From positions 248,001 to 312,000 of the forward strand of contig NZ_CAKLBP010000005.1 in assembly GCF_920984665.1 (NCBI RefSeq): a stretch of 64,000 bases of DNA. The letters are read 5' to 3'. This document shows, one piece after another, positions 39,513 through 48,569 of the stretch. The notes under the pieces are model-generated. The model was not told the DNA's origin, did not search any database, and saw only the letters and a list, made by a program, of their open reading frames with translations. The position numbers were made by a program, and so were the translations under genes. Each line of letters begins with the position of its first letter. Position 1 is the first letter of the stretch. The stretch is from Pedobacter sp. Leaf170 (GTDB taxonomy: Bacteria > Bacteroidota > Bacteroidia > Sphingobacteriales > Sphingobacteriaceae).

Positions 39513-40256
39513 TTAATCAAAAAACTGTTTAATATTTTTATCTGTTGAATTTGACAGTTCCTCATAACTGCCCTCTGCATAATTTTTCCCCTCAAGTAAT
39601 AATACTATCACATCAGCAGTGTTTTTTACGCAGTTCATATCATGAGAAATAATGATGGAGGAAGTATGATTTTTTGCCTGCAGTTTCAAAATCAGGTTTT
39701 CGATCTCTCTTGAGGTCACCGGGTCAAGACCAGTCGTTGGCTCATCATATAAAATTACCTCCGGCCGCAAAATCATTGTTCTGGCCAAAGCAACCCTTTT
39801 GAGCATACCGCCGGAAAGTTCTGAAGGCATCATATCCAAAGTATGCAGGAGATCCACATTTTCCAGCCCTTCCAAAACCAGTCTGTCTACTTCCTCGCGG
39901 GTGATGTCAACCCAGTGCCTGAGCAGGGGAAACTCTAGATTTTCTTTTATCGTCATTGAATCGTATAAAGCATTGCTTTGAAATAAGAAGCCAATTTTAG
40001 TTCGCGTCTCATCCAATTCATCTTCAGATAAAGAAGTAATGTTGGCTTCATTGACGAAGATACTTCCACTTTCCGGCTTCAGCAGCCCGATAATGCACTT
40101 GATCAATACAGATTTGCCAGAACCGGATTTTCCAAGGATAACCACATTCGTTCCACGCTTGACCGATAAATTAAACCCATCTAAGATCACTTTTTCACCA
40201 AAAGACTTACTGAGGTCTTTAATCTTTATAACGACGCTATTGCTTGTTGAATCCAT
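39513..40256 (-). CDS. ABC transporter ATP-binding protein, MlaF-like
   Basis: A 247-aa cytoplasmic ATPase with Walker A (GKSGSGKS), Q-loop (FLFQSNALYDSM), signature (LSGGMLKRVALART), Walker B (VILYDEPTTGLDP) and H-loop (IIISHD). It is flanked by the MlaE-like permease (5 bp) and the MlaD-like protein (12 bp), so it powers a phospholipid transport complex at the inner membrane. Such systems maintain outer-membrane lipid asymmetry. Expression is probably set by the two dyads upstream of the permease gene. Confidence 0.93.
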   Translation of the reverse strand: MDSTSNSVVIKIKDLSKSFGEKVILDGFNLSVKRGTNVVILGKSGSGKSVLIKCIIGLLKPESGSIFVNEANITSLSEDELDETRTKIGFLFQSNALYDSMTIKENLEFPLLRHWVDITREEVDRLVLEGLENVDLLHTLDMMPSELSGGMLKRVALARTMILRPEVILYDEPTTGLDPVTSREIENLILKLQAKNHTSSIIISHDMNCVKNTADVIVLLLEGKNYAEGSYEELSNSTDKNIKQFFD

Positions 40257-40261
40257 ATCTC

Positions 40262-41032
40262 TTAGTTTAATCCCAATAACTCAGTGATCTGCACTGCAAG
40301 TAAATCAATAGCGAATATCATCACTGAGGACAGCACTACAGCTGAGTTGGCTGAAATGCCCACACCCTGGGTGCCCTTGGTTGAACTGAATCCCTTATAG
40401 CATCCTACGATACCAACGGCAAAACCAAAAAATAAAGTTTTAACAATTGCAGGCAGCACATCACTAAAATCCAGGCTATTGAATACCTGAAGAAAGAACA
40501 GGTCGATACTGGTTACTGATCTGATATTTACACCAAGGTAGGCGCCAAATAAGGATATGCCGTCACCAAGTATCGTGAGCAGGGGAAGCATCAATGTTGT
40601 GGCTAGCACCCTCGTCGCTACAAGATATTTGTAGGGCTTGATACCACTCACAGTCATTGCATCAATTTGCTCAGTGACCTTCATCGATCCCAATTCCGCC
40701 CCAATACTGCTACCAATTTTTCCAGCGAAAATCAATGCTGTGATCACTGGGCCAATTTCACGTACAATTGCAAGTCCTACCATTACCGGAAGCTGAGATT
40801 CTACGCCATAATCCACCAAAGAAGGGCGAAGTTGCATGGTGAGAACCAGCCCCATGATAAACGAGGTCAAACCAACCAGCGGAAATGACAGGTAGCCTAT
40901 CTTATAGCACTGATTGATGAGTTCACGGTTTTCATAACGCGGCCGCATGCCGACAGAAAAGAACCGACCGGTAAAGCTGGCGACTTCTCCGGTTTCATGC
41001 AGGAAACTTTTAAAACGAAGGAATAACTTCAT
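40262..41032 (-). CDS. MlaE-like ABC lipid permease
   Basis: I take the ATG at 41032 (MKLFLRFKSF...); the frame upstream opens with a TTG only. The 256-aa integral membrane protein has about five to six hydrophobic segments and the MlaE family core (LAIVREIGPVITALIFAGKIGSSIGAELGSMKVTEQIDAM). It starts the trio permease-ATPase-MCE. Two TGAY-N4-RTCA dyads 22 bp apart lie 58 and 80 bp ahead of the start, so the lipid transporter is predicted to belong to the island's regulon. Confidence 0.92.
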   Translation of the reverse strand: MKLFLRFKSFLHETGEVASFTGRFFSVGMRPRYENRELINQCYKIGYLSFPLVGLTSFIMGLVLTMQLRPSLVDYGVESQLPVMVGLAIVREIGPVITALIFAGKIGSSIGAELGSMKVTEQIDAMTVSGIKPYKYLVATRVLATTLMLPLLTILGDGISLFGAYLGVNIRSVTSIDLFFLQVFNSLDFSDVLPAIVKTLFFGFAVGIVGCYKGFSSTKGTQGVGISANSAVVLSSVMIFAIDLLAVQITELLGLN

Positions 41033-41089
41033 AACCGCAAAGCTAACGGCCCCCAAGCAACCAGACCATGATCCGAGGCTTTGAAGCGG

Positions 41090-41101
41090 TGATTTACATC
41101 A
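41090..41101. promoter_or_regulatory. Crp/FNR-type dyad, mlaE-USP1 intergenic region, site 1
   Basis: TGATTTACATCA has the geometry TGA-N6-TCA. It lies 58 bp upstream of the mlaE-like start and exactly 22 bp from the next dyad. Confidence 0.6.
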
Positions 41102-41111
41102 AATACTTGAG

Positions 41112-41123
41112 TGATGCTTGTCA
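41112..41123. promoter_or_regulatory. Crp/FNR-type dyad, mlaE-USP1 intergenic region, site 2
   Basis: TGATGCTTGTCA is the second of a tandem pair with the site at 41090, two helical turns apart. Confidence 0.6.
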
Positions 41124-41243
41124 TGTAAATTCGTTCAGCACTCGCTTTATTCGGTGTAGCTTAAGTTCACGCACGATGATGGACTATGCTTAGTTTAGGT
41201 TGATTTTTTACTGAAATCGTAAATCCAGCATCATGGATTGTAT

Positions 41244-41255
41244 TGATTGTCGTCA
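41244..41255. promoter_or_regulatory. Crp/FNR-type dyad upstream of USP1
   Basis: TGATTGTCGTCA is preceded by T and followed by TGG. The 16-mer TTGATTGTCGTCATGG differs at only two positions from the fumC site. It lies 49 bp before the USP1 start. A degenerate half-site (TCA at 41231-41233) lies 22 bp upstream. Confidence 0.62.
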
Positions 41256-41304
41256 TGGGATATGCATCTGCTTTTTTCAAACTTTGTCCTAAATAACTGA
41301 TATC

Positions 41305-42177
41305 ATGAAAACATTACTTGTAGCAACAGATTTCTCGGAGAACGCCAATCAGGCAGCGGATTATGCCTGCAAATTTGCCGGACAATTGGGATCCAATGTG
41401 CAGCTTATTCATGCATCATCTATAGATACTGATTCACCTTTACAGGTCATATGGCCAATTGAAGATCAGGATACAATAATTGGCCGGAATGATGCACTGT
41501 TGGAAACCTTTTCCGCGAAATTGCAGAATAGTGTGGCCACGTCCAGCGGACCAGATGGTTATATTCCTTCAATCCGGGTCCGATCGGCCGCCGGAGAGGT
41601 TGGTGACTTGATCCGAGAAACCGTTCAACTGGAAGACATAGCAATGGTCATCCTCGGACTATCCGGAAACGGGGACTTGAAAAGATTGATACAGGGCAGC
41701 TGTAGCCGAGACAGCATCGATTTTGCAGAATACCCGCTGCTCCTGATTCCACAGAATGCCAAATTTGTGCCGGTGAAAAAAATCGCCTTCGCAACGGATT
41801 TAAGCATAAGTGATATGGAAATCATCCAATTGCTCGCATTACTGGCGGCCAGGTTAAACGCCGAACTATTAATCGTTCATGTGATCGGCGATCGGGAAGA
41901 CACACAATTGACTCACCACATTAATGAGTTTATGAAAGAATTAAAATCCAGGGTAAACTATAACCAAATGTATTATGAGAATGTATACCAGTCTAAATTG
42001 GAGGACGGTTTAAATTGGCTAGCCGATCACGGCGGCACGAATATAATAGCAGTTGTGCACCGTAAACACAGTTCAACATCAAATATACTGCACAATAGCC
42101 ACGCACAAAAAATGGCCAGGCATACCAATCTTCCCTTGATAGTCATCCCGGAAGGGTATAAGGGAATGCTATTTTAG
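41305..42177 (+). CDS. Universal stress protein, tandem UspA domains (USP1)
   Basis: A 290-aa cytoplasmic protein with two UspA-like domains. The first begins MKTLLVATDFSENA and the second near KKIAFATDLSISD. A GxSGxG-type nucleotide motif is only partly visible (LGLSGNGDLKRL). Tandem USPs act in survival under starvation, hypoxia or redox stress and may bind ATP. It is one of three in the island and is preceded by a Crp/FNR-type dyad. A shared hairpin ends it against the convergent response-regulator gene. Confidence 0.92.
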   Translation: MKTLLVATDFSENANQAADYACKFAGQLGSNVQLIHASSIDTDSPLQVIWPIEDQDTIIGRNDALLETFSAKLQNSVATSSGPDGYIPSIRVRSAAGEVGDLIRETVQLEDIAMVILGLSGNGDLKRLIQGSCSRDSIDFAEYPLLLIPQNAKFVPVKKIAFATDLSISDMEIIQLLALLAARLNAELLIVHVIGDREDTQLTHHINEFMKELKSRVNYNQMYYENVYQSKLEDGLNWLADHGGTNIIAVVHRKHSSTSNILHNSHAQKMARHTNLPLIVIPEGYKGMLF

Positions 42178-42186
42178 TACGACCAG

Positions 42187-42230
42187 AATTCAAACAGATA
42201 ATATAGGCAATGATGATATCTGTCTGAATT
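42187..42230. terminator. Bidirectional terminator between convergent genes
   Basis: A 14-bp stem with one mismatch (AATTCAAACAGATA at 42187-42200 with TATCTGTCTGAATT at 42217-42230). It lies between the USP1 stop and the convergent hybrid-regulator stop and serves both. Confidence 0.65.
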
Positions 42231-42248
42231 TAAACTTTGGCTTGGATT

Positions 42249-43301
42249 TTAGTTTTTCATCTTTAGGAGCCCTTCACGGTTCAGCAGGGTAATCTTCGTC
42301 CCATCCCGCTCAATGAGCTGTTCATCTTTGAAATCAGATAGCGTACGGCTTACCGTTTCGGTGGCCATACAGGCCATTGCGGCAAGATCTTCTCTGGAAA
42401 TGTTAATCAGGTTATCGTCTGCCTTAACCTGTCCGTAGAGCCTGAGCAATGTGCCTGCCATTTTTTTTCTGACTGAGTAGTAGGCCAGTTCCAAAAGTTG
42501 ATCTTCCTTAGCTCTGTTATCTCTGGAAAGTAAATGAATAAACTTTCTTGCCACCTCAGGATATAAGTTGAGTACGGTCTCCATCTGCTCTAATGGTATT
42601 AAACAGATTTTGCTATCCTCCAAAGCCGTGGCCGTATCCGCATAAGCACTGTCACTCAATACCGAATTGATGCCTAGATAGTCTCCCTCAATGTAGATTC
42701 CGGTCATCAGTTCCCTACCGTCTTTTGCCAGCTTGATGGTTTTGACCTTCCCTTGCGTGACCAGATATAGGCCCTTTCCATGATCATCTTCATAGTAGAT
42801 AACCTGGTTCTTTTTAAAATCCCGGCTCTTTTTTTCTTCTATGATTTTGTTGAATTCTGCCAGTCCATCTGTTTTTTCGACAAGAACTTTAAAAGCTTCT
42901 GTTTTAGTATGGTGAGATTGATCGCTTAATGCTTTTTTTCTTAATCGGATATCAATGGCATTCAACAATTCCATATCATCAAAAGGTTTGACTAGATAAT
43001 CATCTGCCCCCAACTCCATGCCTTTCCTCAAATCTGCATGTTCAGCTTTGGCGGTTAAAAAAATAAAGGGGATGCCGGTGGTCTGTTCATGCCTGTTAAG
43101 CATGTATAGCACTCCATAACCGTCCAGTTCAGGCATCATGATATCACAAAGAATGATATCCGGCGTATGGCTAATGGCCAGGTCAACACCCAGCTTACCG
43201 TTTTCAGCCTGAATTACCGTATACCGCGCCATCTCCAGAATTTCAACCAGATTCGCACGGATCTCATCGTGGTCTTCAATTACTAATACTTTTTTACTCA
43301 T
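42249..43301 (-). CDS. Hybrid response regulator: receiver + cNMP-binding domain + Crp/FNR winged helix
   Basis: A 350-aa cytoplasmic regulator with an unusual order. An N-terminal receiver (residues 1-120; E9, D10, phospho-acceptor D53 in LCDIMMPE; a lysine in VKPF) is joined to a cyclic-nucleotide-binding beta-roll (about 140-260) and a Crp-type winged helix (about 275-345). The recognition helix reads TETVSRTL, with E315, S318 and R319 matching the E-x-x-S-R contacts of FNR, which reads TTGAT half-sites. It is cotranscribed with the PAS kinase, with only 2 bp between them. It therefore combines the roles of FixJ and FixK in one protein and probably binds the nine dyads of the island. There are no Fnr-type cysteine clusters. 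Confidence 0.93.
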   Translation of the reverse strand: MSKKVLVIEDHDEIRANLVEILEMARYTVIQAENGKLGVDLAISHTPDIILCDIMMPELDGYGVLYMLNRHEQTTGIPFIFLTAKAEHADLRKGMELGADDYLVKPFDDMELLNAIDIRLRKKALSDQSHHTKTEAFKVLVEKTDGLAEFNKIIEEKKSRDFKKNQVIYYEDDHGKGLYLVTQGKVKTIKLAKDGRELMTGIYIEGDYLGINSVLSDSAYADTATALEDSKICLIPLEQMETVLNLYPEVARKFIHLLSRDNRAKEDQLLELAYYSVRKKMAGTLLRLYGQVKADDNLINISREDLAAMACMATETVSRTLSDFKDEQLIERDGTKITLLNREGLLKMKN

Positions 43302-43303
43302 GG

Positions 43304-44494
43304 TTATTTTTTTTGTGGGAAGGTTAGTGTGAATAGCGTACCCCTGTTAACTCTGCTTTTAAAACTGACATGACCATTCATTAGTCCGGTATATCTTGAC
43401 AAAATGCTCAAGCCAAGTCCGTTTCCTGAAATATTGCCGGTATTGTGCGCCCTAAAGAATGCCTCGAATAAATGTTTGTGGTCGCTCTCCGGTATTCCGA
43501 TTCCATTATCGCAAACCCTAATGGTGCAATTGTGTTCATTTATTTTAGTGTAGAATTGTATTTCACTTTCCTCACCGGAATACTTGATGGCATTGTCTAT
43601 CAGGATGATGATACAGTTTTTCAAAAGGTTCTGATCGAGCGTGATCTTCTGGATTGTCCCCCTGTGTTTGAAAACAATCTGTTGTTTGCCACGCAGGACA
43701 ACCTGCATCTCCCCGGTGATTTCCTCAGCCATTTCAGCAAGATTAAAGTGGCTTAAACTTGGTTTGACCATGCCACTATCCAATTTCTCCAGGGATAAAA
43801 AGTCATTTAAGATTGCTGTGATGTTCAGCACTGCATCTTTGATCTTGACTACATGCTTTCCTATATTCTTTTGGTCGAGTGATTCGGCATAACGTTCAAT
43901 CAGGGATGCTGATAGATGGACCAGACTCAACGGTGTCCTGAATTCATGAGAGGCAATAGAAACAAAACGGCTTTTAAGCTGGCCAAATTCCTTTTCCTTA
44001 CTGAGTGACTGGTTGAGCTCGATTTGGGTCTTTTGAAGGTCGCTTACACTGGTTCTCAAGGAGTGCGTGCGTTCCTCAACCTGAACTTCCAGTTGTGCCG
44101 CATAATCCTGTAGCTTCCCTTCGGCTTCTTTTTCCCGCGTCAGGTCGTGAATGAACCCTGCGTAAATCACGCGGCCAGAATATTTAACTTCGCTTACACC
44201 CAGACGAAATGGGAAAAAACTACCGTTTTTTTTCATGCCGATAAGCTCCCTGCCAATCCCAATAATATTCGCTTTTCCTGTTTTGCGGTAATCGAAAAGG
44301 TAACGGTCATGGTAAGACCGATCGGGTTGGGGCATCAGCTTTGATATATTCTGGCCAATTACCTCCTCAGGCGCAAAATCAAAGAGCTTGCAAGCCGCCG
44401 GATTGATGGATTCTACGATACCCCGTTCATCAATAGTGATCAGTCCGTCTATTGCATTGTCAATAATTGCCTTCAGCAATACGGCGTTTTCCAT
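43304..44494 (-). CDS. FixL-like PAS-domain sensor histidine kinase
   Basis: A 396-aa soluble kinase with no membrane segment. Order: PAS domain (about residues 5-120), coiled coil (about 120-170), HisKA with H183 (IASHEFRTPL) and HATPase_c (GNGLGLSILSRY). The PAS resembles heme-PAS of FixL: LMPQPDRSYHDRY places H62 at the proximal heme histidine, and IIGIGR places R82 exactly 20 residues later, as His200 and Arg220 are in Bradyrhizobium FixL (alignment from memory). FixL's second arginine (R206) appears as D68. Oxygen sensing is a likely but unproven function. It is in an operon with the receiver-Crp hybrid. Confidence 0.9.
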   Translation of the reverse strand: MENAVLLKAIIDNAIDGLITIDERGIVESINPAACKLFDFAPEEVIGQNISKLMPQPDRSYHDRYLFDYRKTGKANIIGIGRELIGMKKNGSFFPFRLGVSEVKYSGRVIYAGFIHDLTREKEAEGKLQDYAAQLEVQVEERTHSLRTSVSDLQKTQIELNQSLSKEKEFGQLKSRFVSIASHEFRTPLSLVHLSASLIERYAESLDQKNIGKHVVKIKDAVLNITAILNDFLSLEKLDSGMVKPSLSHFNLAEMAEEITGEMQVVLRGKQQIVFKHRGTIQKITLDQNLLKNCIIILIDNAIKYSGEESEIQFYTKINEHNCTIRVCDNGIGIPESDHKHLFEAFFRAHNTGNISGNGLGLSILSRYTGLMNGHVSFKSRVNRGTLFTLTFPQKK

Positions 44495-44634
44495 AAATAA
44501 TTGATTAACAGCTAAATGTTCTATCTGTATTAATAGAACCCTCTCGTGGTGGGAATGTTTCGATTTAATTCTTTTCAGGAATATTACGAAATGCCAAGGT
44601 AGTCATTCAAGAATGAAATTTACGTTGCGAATGA

Positions 44635-44646
44635 TGATAAGCATCA
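44635..44646. promoter_or_regulatory. Crp/FNR-type dyad between kinase and P-type ATPase genes
   Basis: TGATAAGCATCA lies 101 bp before the ATPase start and 140 bp before the divergent kinase start, so it could serve either gene or allow autoregulation. Confidence 0.55.
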
Positions 44647-44747
44647 CCAAATCCGGCCGGGGCCATCATTTCATAGCACCCGGGTTCAGGGTACTTTTGC
44701 TTAAAGTAACATCATGCCAATGATGGCAATGATTTTAATATAAGAAT

Positions 44748-47426
44748 ATGAATGATAGCTTAGCCGCCAATAACTCATCCGTTCCCGTTCTAACCCTGGC
44801 AGACCTGTTCAATAAGTTTGAGACAGATGGTCTGCAAGGCATTAGTGAAACGGAAGCTTCGTCGCGTTCTGACCGGTATGGGCTCAACATCAATGCCAGC
44901 CAGAAAGTCAAAAGCGTTTGGCAAATGTTTTTTGAACAGTTCACAAGCCCTATCGTTTACCTTCTGTTTGTCGCCGGATTTGCTTCCCTATACTTTAAAA
45001 ACACGCTCGAGGCGATTGCGATTTTTGTTGTTATTATCATCAATGCCTTGATCGGTTTTTTTATGGAACTCCAGGCCAGAAGCTCCATGCGGGCATTAAA
45101 AGAAATGGATTCAAGTGTTTCTAGAGTTGTCAGAGGCGGAAAGACGATGGAAATACTTTCCGAAAATTTAACCGCCGGAGATTTACTATTACTAGAATCC
45201 GGAGACATGGTCTCGGGCGATGGCAGGGTCGTGGAGTCAAATGGACTCCAGATAGATGAATCCGCATTGACGGGGGAATCTTTTCCAATTTTTAAAACCA
45301 GCGATAGTCAGACCACCGATGTTGACCCTTCCGCTTCGGTCAATATGGTATACAAAGGTACCGCGGTAATGAATGGAAATGGCAAAGTGATAATCACTGG
45401 CATTGCTGCCAATACCGAAATTGGTAAAATCAGTGAAATGGTCGGCCGTTCAATAGCCACCAAATCTCCATTGGATATTAAAATCGCAAACCTGACAAAA
45501 AAGCTAATCTATATTACCCTTTTCATGACCATGTTTTTTGCATTTACAGCATTTATTGAGGGTAAGCCCTGGCTGCAGATTTTGGAAACCTCCATCGCAT
45601 TAGCGGTTGCGGCCTTCCCTGAAGGACTACCAATTGTTGCCACCGTAGCACTTGCTTTTGGTATGCTGCGTATGGCAAAAAGAGACGCCATTGTCAAAAG
45701 GCTTTCATCAGTAGAAACGCTCGGCGGAGTGAACGTTATCCTGACAGATAAAACCGGAACCCTTACCGAAAATAAGATTTTCGTCAAAGTACTTTCATTT
45801 CCTGGCGAAGAGGTCAAGGTTTCTATAGAAAAAGGGCATCTGGTTTTTGATGACCGGGGCATTAATAATAGTGAAAAGAATTTTGAGCTGCTAGTTAAAA
45901 TTGGAGCCCTGTGCAACAATGCGCCTGAGCCAAAAAACGAAAAATCGAAGATTTCAGGTGACCCGCTGGAAATTGCCTTGCTAAAACTAAAAACAGCTAC
46001 GGGATTTGAAATTATGGCTAATCAGCGGATCGCGGAAATTCCATTCAGTGCAGAAACCAAACTCATGGGTACGGCTGATCATGATAAAGAAAATTGTTTC
46101 ATATCCGTAAAGGGCGCTGTTGAAAATTTAATCCTGAAGTGTAGCGATATTCAGCTTGGTAATGAGGTAGAAAAAATGACGCAGGCCAACCGTCAAGAGA
46201 TCCTGTCCAGCGCAGAAAAGCTTTCATCAAATGGTTTGAGGGTGCTGGCCTTTGCATCTAAAACCATTAATAATCTACCGGAAGGTGATTTCATTACTGA
46301 ACTGACGTATGTCGGAATGGTCGGGTTTTTGGATCCCCCCCGAAGCGACATTAAAGGGGCTATAGCCACCTGCCGCAATGCAGGGATAAAAGTTGTGATG
46401 ATAACCGGTGACCACCCGCTCACAGCGCTAAGTATTGCTAAGCAGGTTGGCATTACTCAGGAAGACGATAACCAGGTTATATTAGGAAATGCGCTTCCCC
46501 AGGAAGAACTTCTGGATCAGCAGTGGAAAGATAAGATTCTCTCTACAACTGTATTTGCAAGGACCTCGCCTAAACAAAAACTCGGGATTGTGGACACTTA
46601 CCAAAAAGCAGGATTTCTGGTTGCGATGACCGGCGATGGGGTCAACGATGCTCCTGCTATCAAAAAAGCAGACGTCGGGATAGCTATGGGGCTTCGAGGG
46701 ACGCAGGTGGCCAAAGAGACTGCCAATATCGTGCTTAAAGATGATTCTTTTGTCTCGATCTCCAAGGCTGTTGCCAATGGACGGGAGATTTTTCAAAATA
46801 TCCAGCGCTTTGTAATCTACCTGATTTCCTGTAATCTGAGCGAAATTATTATCGTGACATTACTGGGCTTTTTCGCCAGTGGAGCCATTCTTTTTCCGCT
46901 TCAAATCTTGTTTCTAAATATGGTGACCGATGTCTTTCCTGCCTTGGCACTTGGTCTGGGCAAAGGCGACAAATCCATTATGTTAAAGTCGCCCAGAAAT
47001 CCCGGTCTGGAAATTATATCCAATCGAAATTGGCTTGTCATATTGGTTTATGCCCTACTGATGACCCTTTCGGTTATGCTGGCCATTTTTATCTGCATGA
47101 GGTTTATTACCGATCAGGCCGACATCATTAGCAATGTAGCGTTTATTACCCTGGCCGCTGCCCAGCTCTTCCACGTATTTAATATGTCTTCCCTGCGGTC
47201 AGGTATGATAAAAAATGAAGTAACAAAGAATAAATTCATATGGATGGCCATTACATTTTGCTTTGCCCTTGTCGCCTTTGTATATGCCGTGCCCCAGATT
47301 CGGAAAGTTCTTCACCTCAGCATCCTACCAATAGCGGTTTGGCTGGTTGCACTGCTTGCAGCGATGTTGCCTCTGGTACTGGTTCAAACATATAAACTGA
47401 TTTTTGGAAAAAATAATACAAAATGA
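44748..47426 (+). CDS. P-type cation-transporting ATPase, P2A (calcium/manganese-like)
   Basis: An 892-aa inner-membrane pump. It has an N-terminal cation-ATPase domain, the actuator loop LTGESFP, the phosphorylation site D334 in DKTGTLT, the nucleotide-binding domain and the hinge GDGVNDAPAIKKADVGIAMG. The membrane part contains PEGLP in helix 4 and a NLSE...NMVTD pattern in helices 5-6, as in SERCA/PMR1-type calcium or manganese pumps. Length and topology (ten helices) are normal. A USP gene follows after 51 bp. The association of a P-type ATPase with USPs recalls ctpF in the mycobacterial DosR regulon. Confidence 0.93.
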   Translation: MNDSLAANNSSVPVLTLADLFNKFETDGLQGISETEASSRSDRYGLNINASQKVKSVWQMFFEQFTSPIVYLLFVAGFASLYFKNTLEAIAIFVVIIINALIGFFMELQARSSMRALKEMDSSVSRVVRGGKTMEILSENLTAGDLLLLESGDMVSGDGRVVESNGLQIDESALTGESFPIFKTSDSQTTDVDPSASVNMVYKGTAVMNGNGKVIITGIAANTEIGKISEMVGRSIATKSPLDIKIANLTKKLIYITLFMTMFFAFTAFIEGKPWLQILETSIALAVAAFPEGLPIVATVALAFGMLRMAKRDAIVKRLSSVETLGGVNVILTDKTGTLTENKIFVKVLSFPGEEVKVSIEKGHLVFDDRGINNSEKNFELLVKIGALCNNAPEPKNEKSKISGDPLEIALLKLKTATGFEIMANQRIAEIPFSAETKLMGTADHDKENCFISVKGAVENLILKCSDIQLGNEVEKMTQANRQEILSSAEKLSSNGLRVLAFASKTINNLPEGDFITELTYVGMVGFLDPPRSDIKGAIATCRNAGIKVVMITGDHPLTALSIAKQVGITQEDDNQVILGNALPQEELLDQQWKDKILSTTVFARTSPKQKLGIVDTYQKAGFLVAMTGDGVNDAPAIKKADVGIAMGLRGTQVAKETANIVLKDDSFVSISKAVANGREIFQNIQRFVIYLISCNLSEIIIVTLLGFFASGAILFPLQILFLNMVTDVFPALALGLGKGDKSIMLKSPRNPGLEIISNRNWLVILVYALLMTLSVMLAIFICMRFITDQADIISNVAFITLAAAQLFHVFNMSSLRSGMIKNEVTKNKFIWMAITFCFALVAFVYAVPQIRKVLHLSILPIAVWLVALLAAMLPLVLVQTYKLIFGKNNTK

Positions 47427-47477
47427 CGGGCTTAAGGTGGATTGTTCTAAGATAAATATTAATAACAAATAAAGATT

Positions 47478-48335
47478 ATGGAAAATATACTGCTATTGAC
47501 GGATTTTTCTGCAAATGCCAACAGCGTTGCAGAATATACCTACGATTTTGCTAAAAAAATACATGCTGATATTACCCTTTGTAATGCTATGACTATTCCC
47601 TCTGAACTGCCTAATGCAGGACTGGTCGTTTGGCCAATGGAGTCACATGAAGTGATTAAGGATAGGAGCGGCTCAAAACTCAATAAGCTAAGAACACACC
47701 TGCAGCATCGGGATCATTCTCATTCGAAGAAGCCTGTACTCACGCTTTTAAACCAGGCGGGTAGTCTGCAGGATGTCGTCACTGAAATTGCTTCGGAAGG
47801 AACAATTCATTTTCTTGCCATGGGTGCTCATGATCAAAGCATGGATAGCTTTCTAAAGCAGGATCATACCAGAGGTATTATTGATTCCTCACCGGTACCG
47901 GCGCTATTGATTCCTTTAACTTTAAAGTTCGAACCCATTCGAAACATCTATTTTGCGTCCGATCTCAAGGATCTCGCATCAGATCGCATATTTCTAACCA
48001 GGCTGACCGCTCTGGCCAGGATGTTTATGTCCGAGATTTTTATTATCCATATTTCATCCTCCAAATCGGCTGCAACTGTTAAAGAAAAAATTTATGATAT
48101 GTTGAATGATTTAAGGGAAGGCTTGGGATACCCGGGTATACATTTCAGGGAAATCATCGCGGAGAATGACACTTCATCTCTTGAAAAAATAATGTTGGAA
48201 AAACGAGTTGATATGATTGCTGTGGTCCACCGGGAGCACAGTTTTTTTAGCAGATTGTTTAAAGGAAGTGTTGCTAAGAAGCTTGCCGGACAGCTTACCA
48301 TGCCGATGCTCATCTATCAGGAGTCCAATAAATAA
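47478..48335 (+). CDS. Universal stress protein, tandem UspA domains (USP2)
   Basis: A 285-aa cytoplasmic protein with the same two-domain layout as USP1. The N-terminal domain starts MENILLLTDFSANA; the second starts near RNIYFASDLKDLAS. Shared phrases with USP1 (VVWPMES/VIWPIED, AVVHREHS/AVVHRKHS near the end) mark them as paralogues of one expansion. It lies 51 bp after the ATPase gene and is probably on the same transcript. Confidence 0.92.
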   Translation: MENILLLTDFSANANSVAEYTYDFAKKIHADITLCNAMTIPSELPNAGLVVWPMESHEVIKDRSGSKLNKLRTHLQHRDHSHSKKPVLTLLNQAGSLQDVVTEIASEGTIHFLAMGAHDQSMDSFLKQDHTRGIIDSSPVPALLIPLTLKFEPIRNIYFASDLKDLASDRIFLTRLTALARMFMSEIFIIHISSSKSAATVKEKIYDMLNDLREGLGYPGIHFREIIAENDTSSLEKIMLEKRVDMIAVVHREHSFFSRLFKGSVAKKLAGQLTMPMLIYQESNK

Positions 48336-48375
48336 GCTCACATGATGCACACAGGATTAACATCTACCCGAACCA

Positions 48376-48387
48376 TGATCGTGGTCA
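48376..48387. promoter_or_regulatory. Crp/FNR-type dyad upstream of phosphoketolase
   Basis: TGATCGTGGTCA lies 182 bp before the phosphoketolase start. A degenerate copy (GGATTAACATCT, 48354-48365) sits exactly 22 bp upstream. Confidence 0.5.
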
Positions 48388-48569
48388 TTCCCGGGCCCGA
48401 TAAAGAAAAGGATATTTGAGTTCAATTTTGTACAAGTGCAGGGCAAAGCATAAATGGAAGATTCCGGTTTTTAATAAATTACCTGGTTCAACTGAGAATG
48501 CTAAGCTATTTAAATTACTTTCCATCAAGCAAATGACCGCAATAGTCATAGCGATTAAATTAAATTACC

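Noticed and set aside
48533..48549. Inverted repeat ATGAC-N7-GTCAT just before the phosphoketolase start
   Set aside because: The spacer is N7, not the N4 found in the other nine sites, so it does not fit the Crp/FNR geometry. It may be chance.
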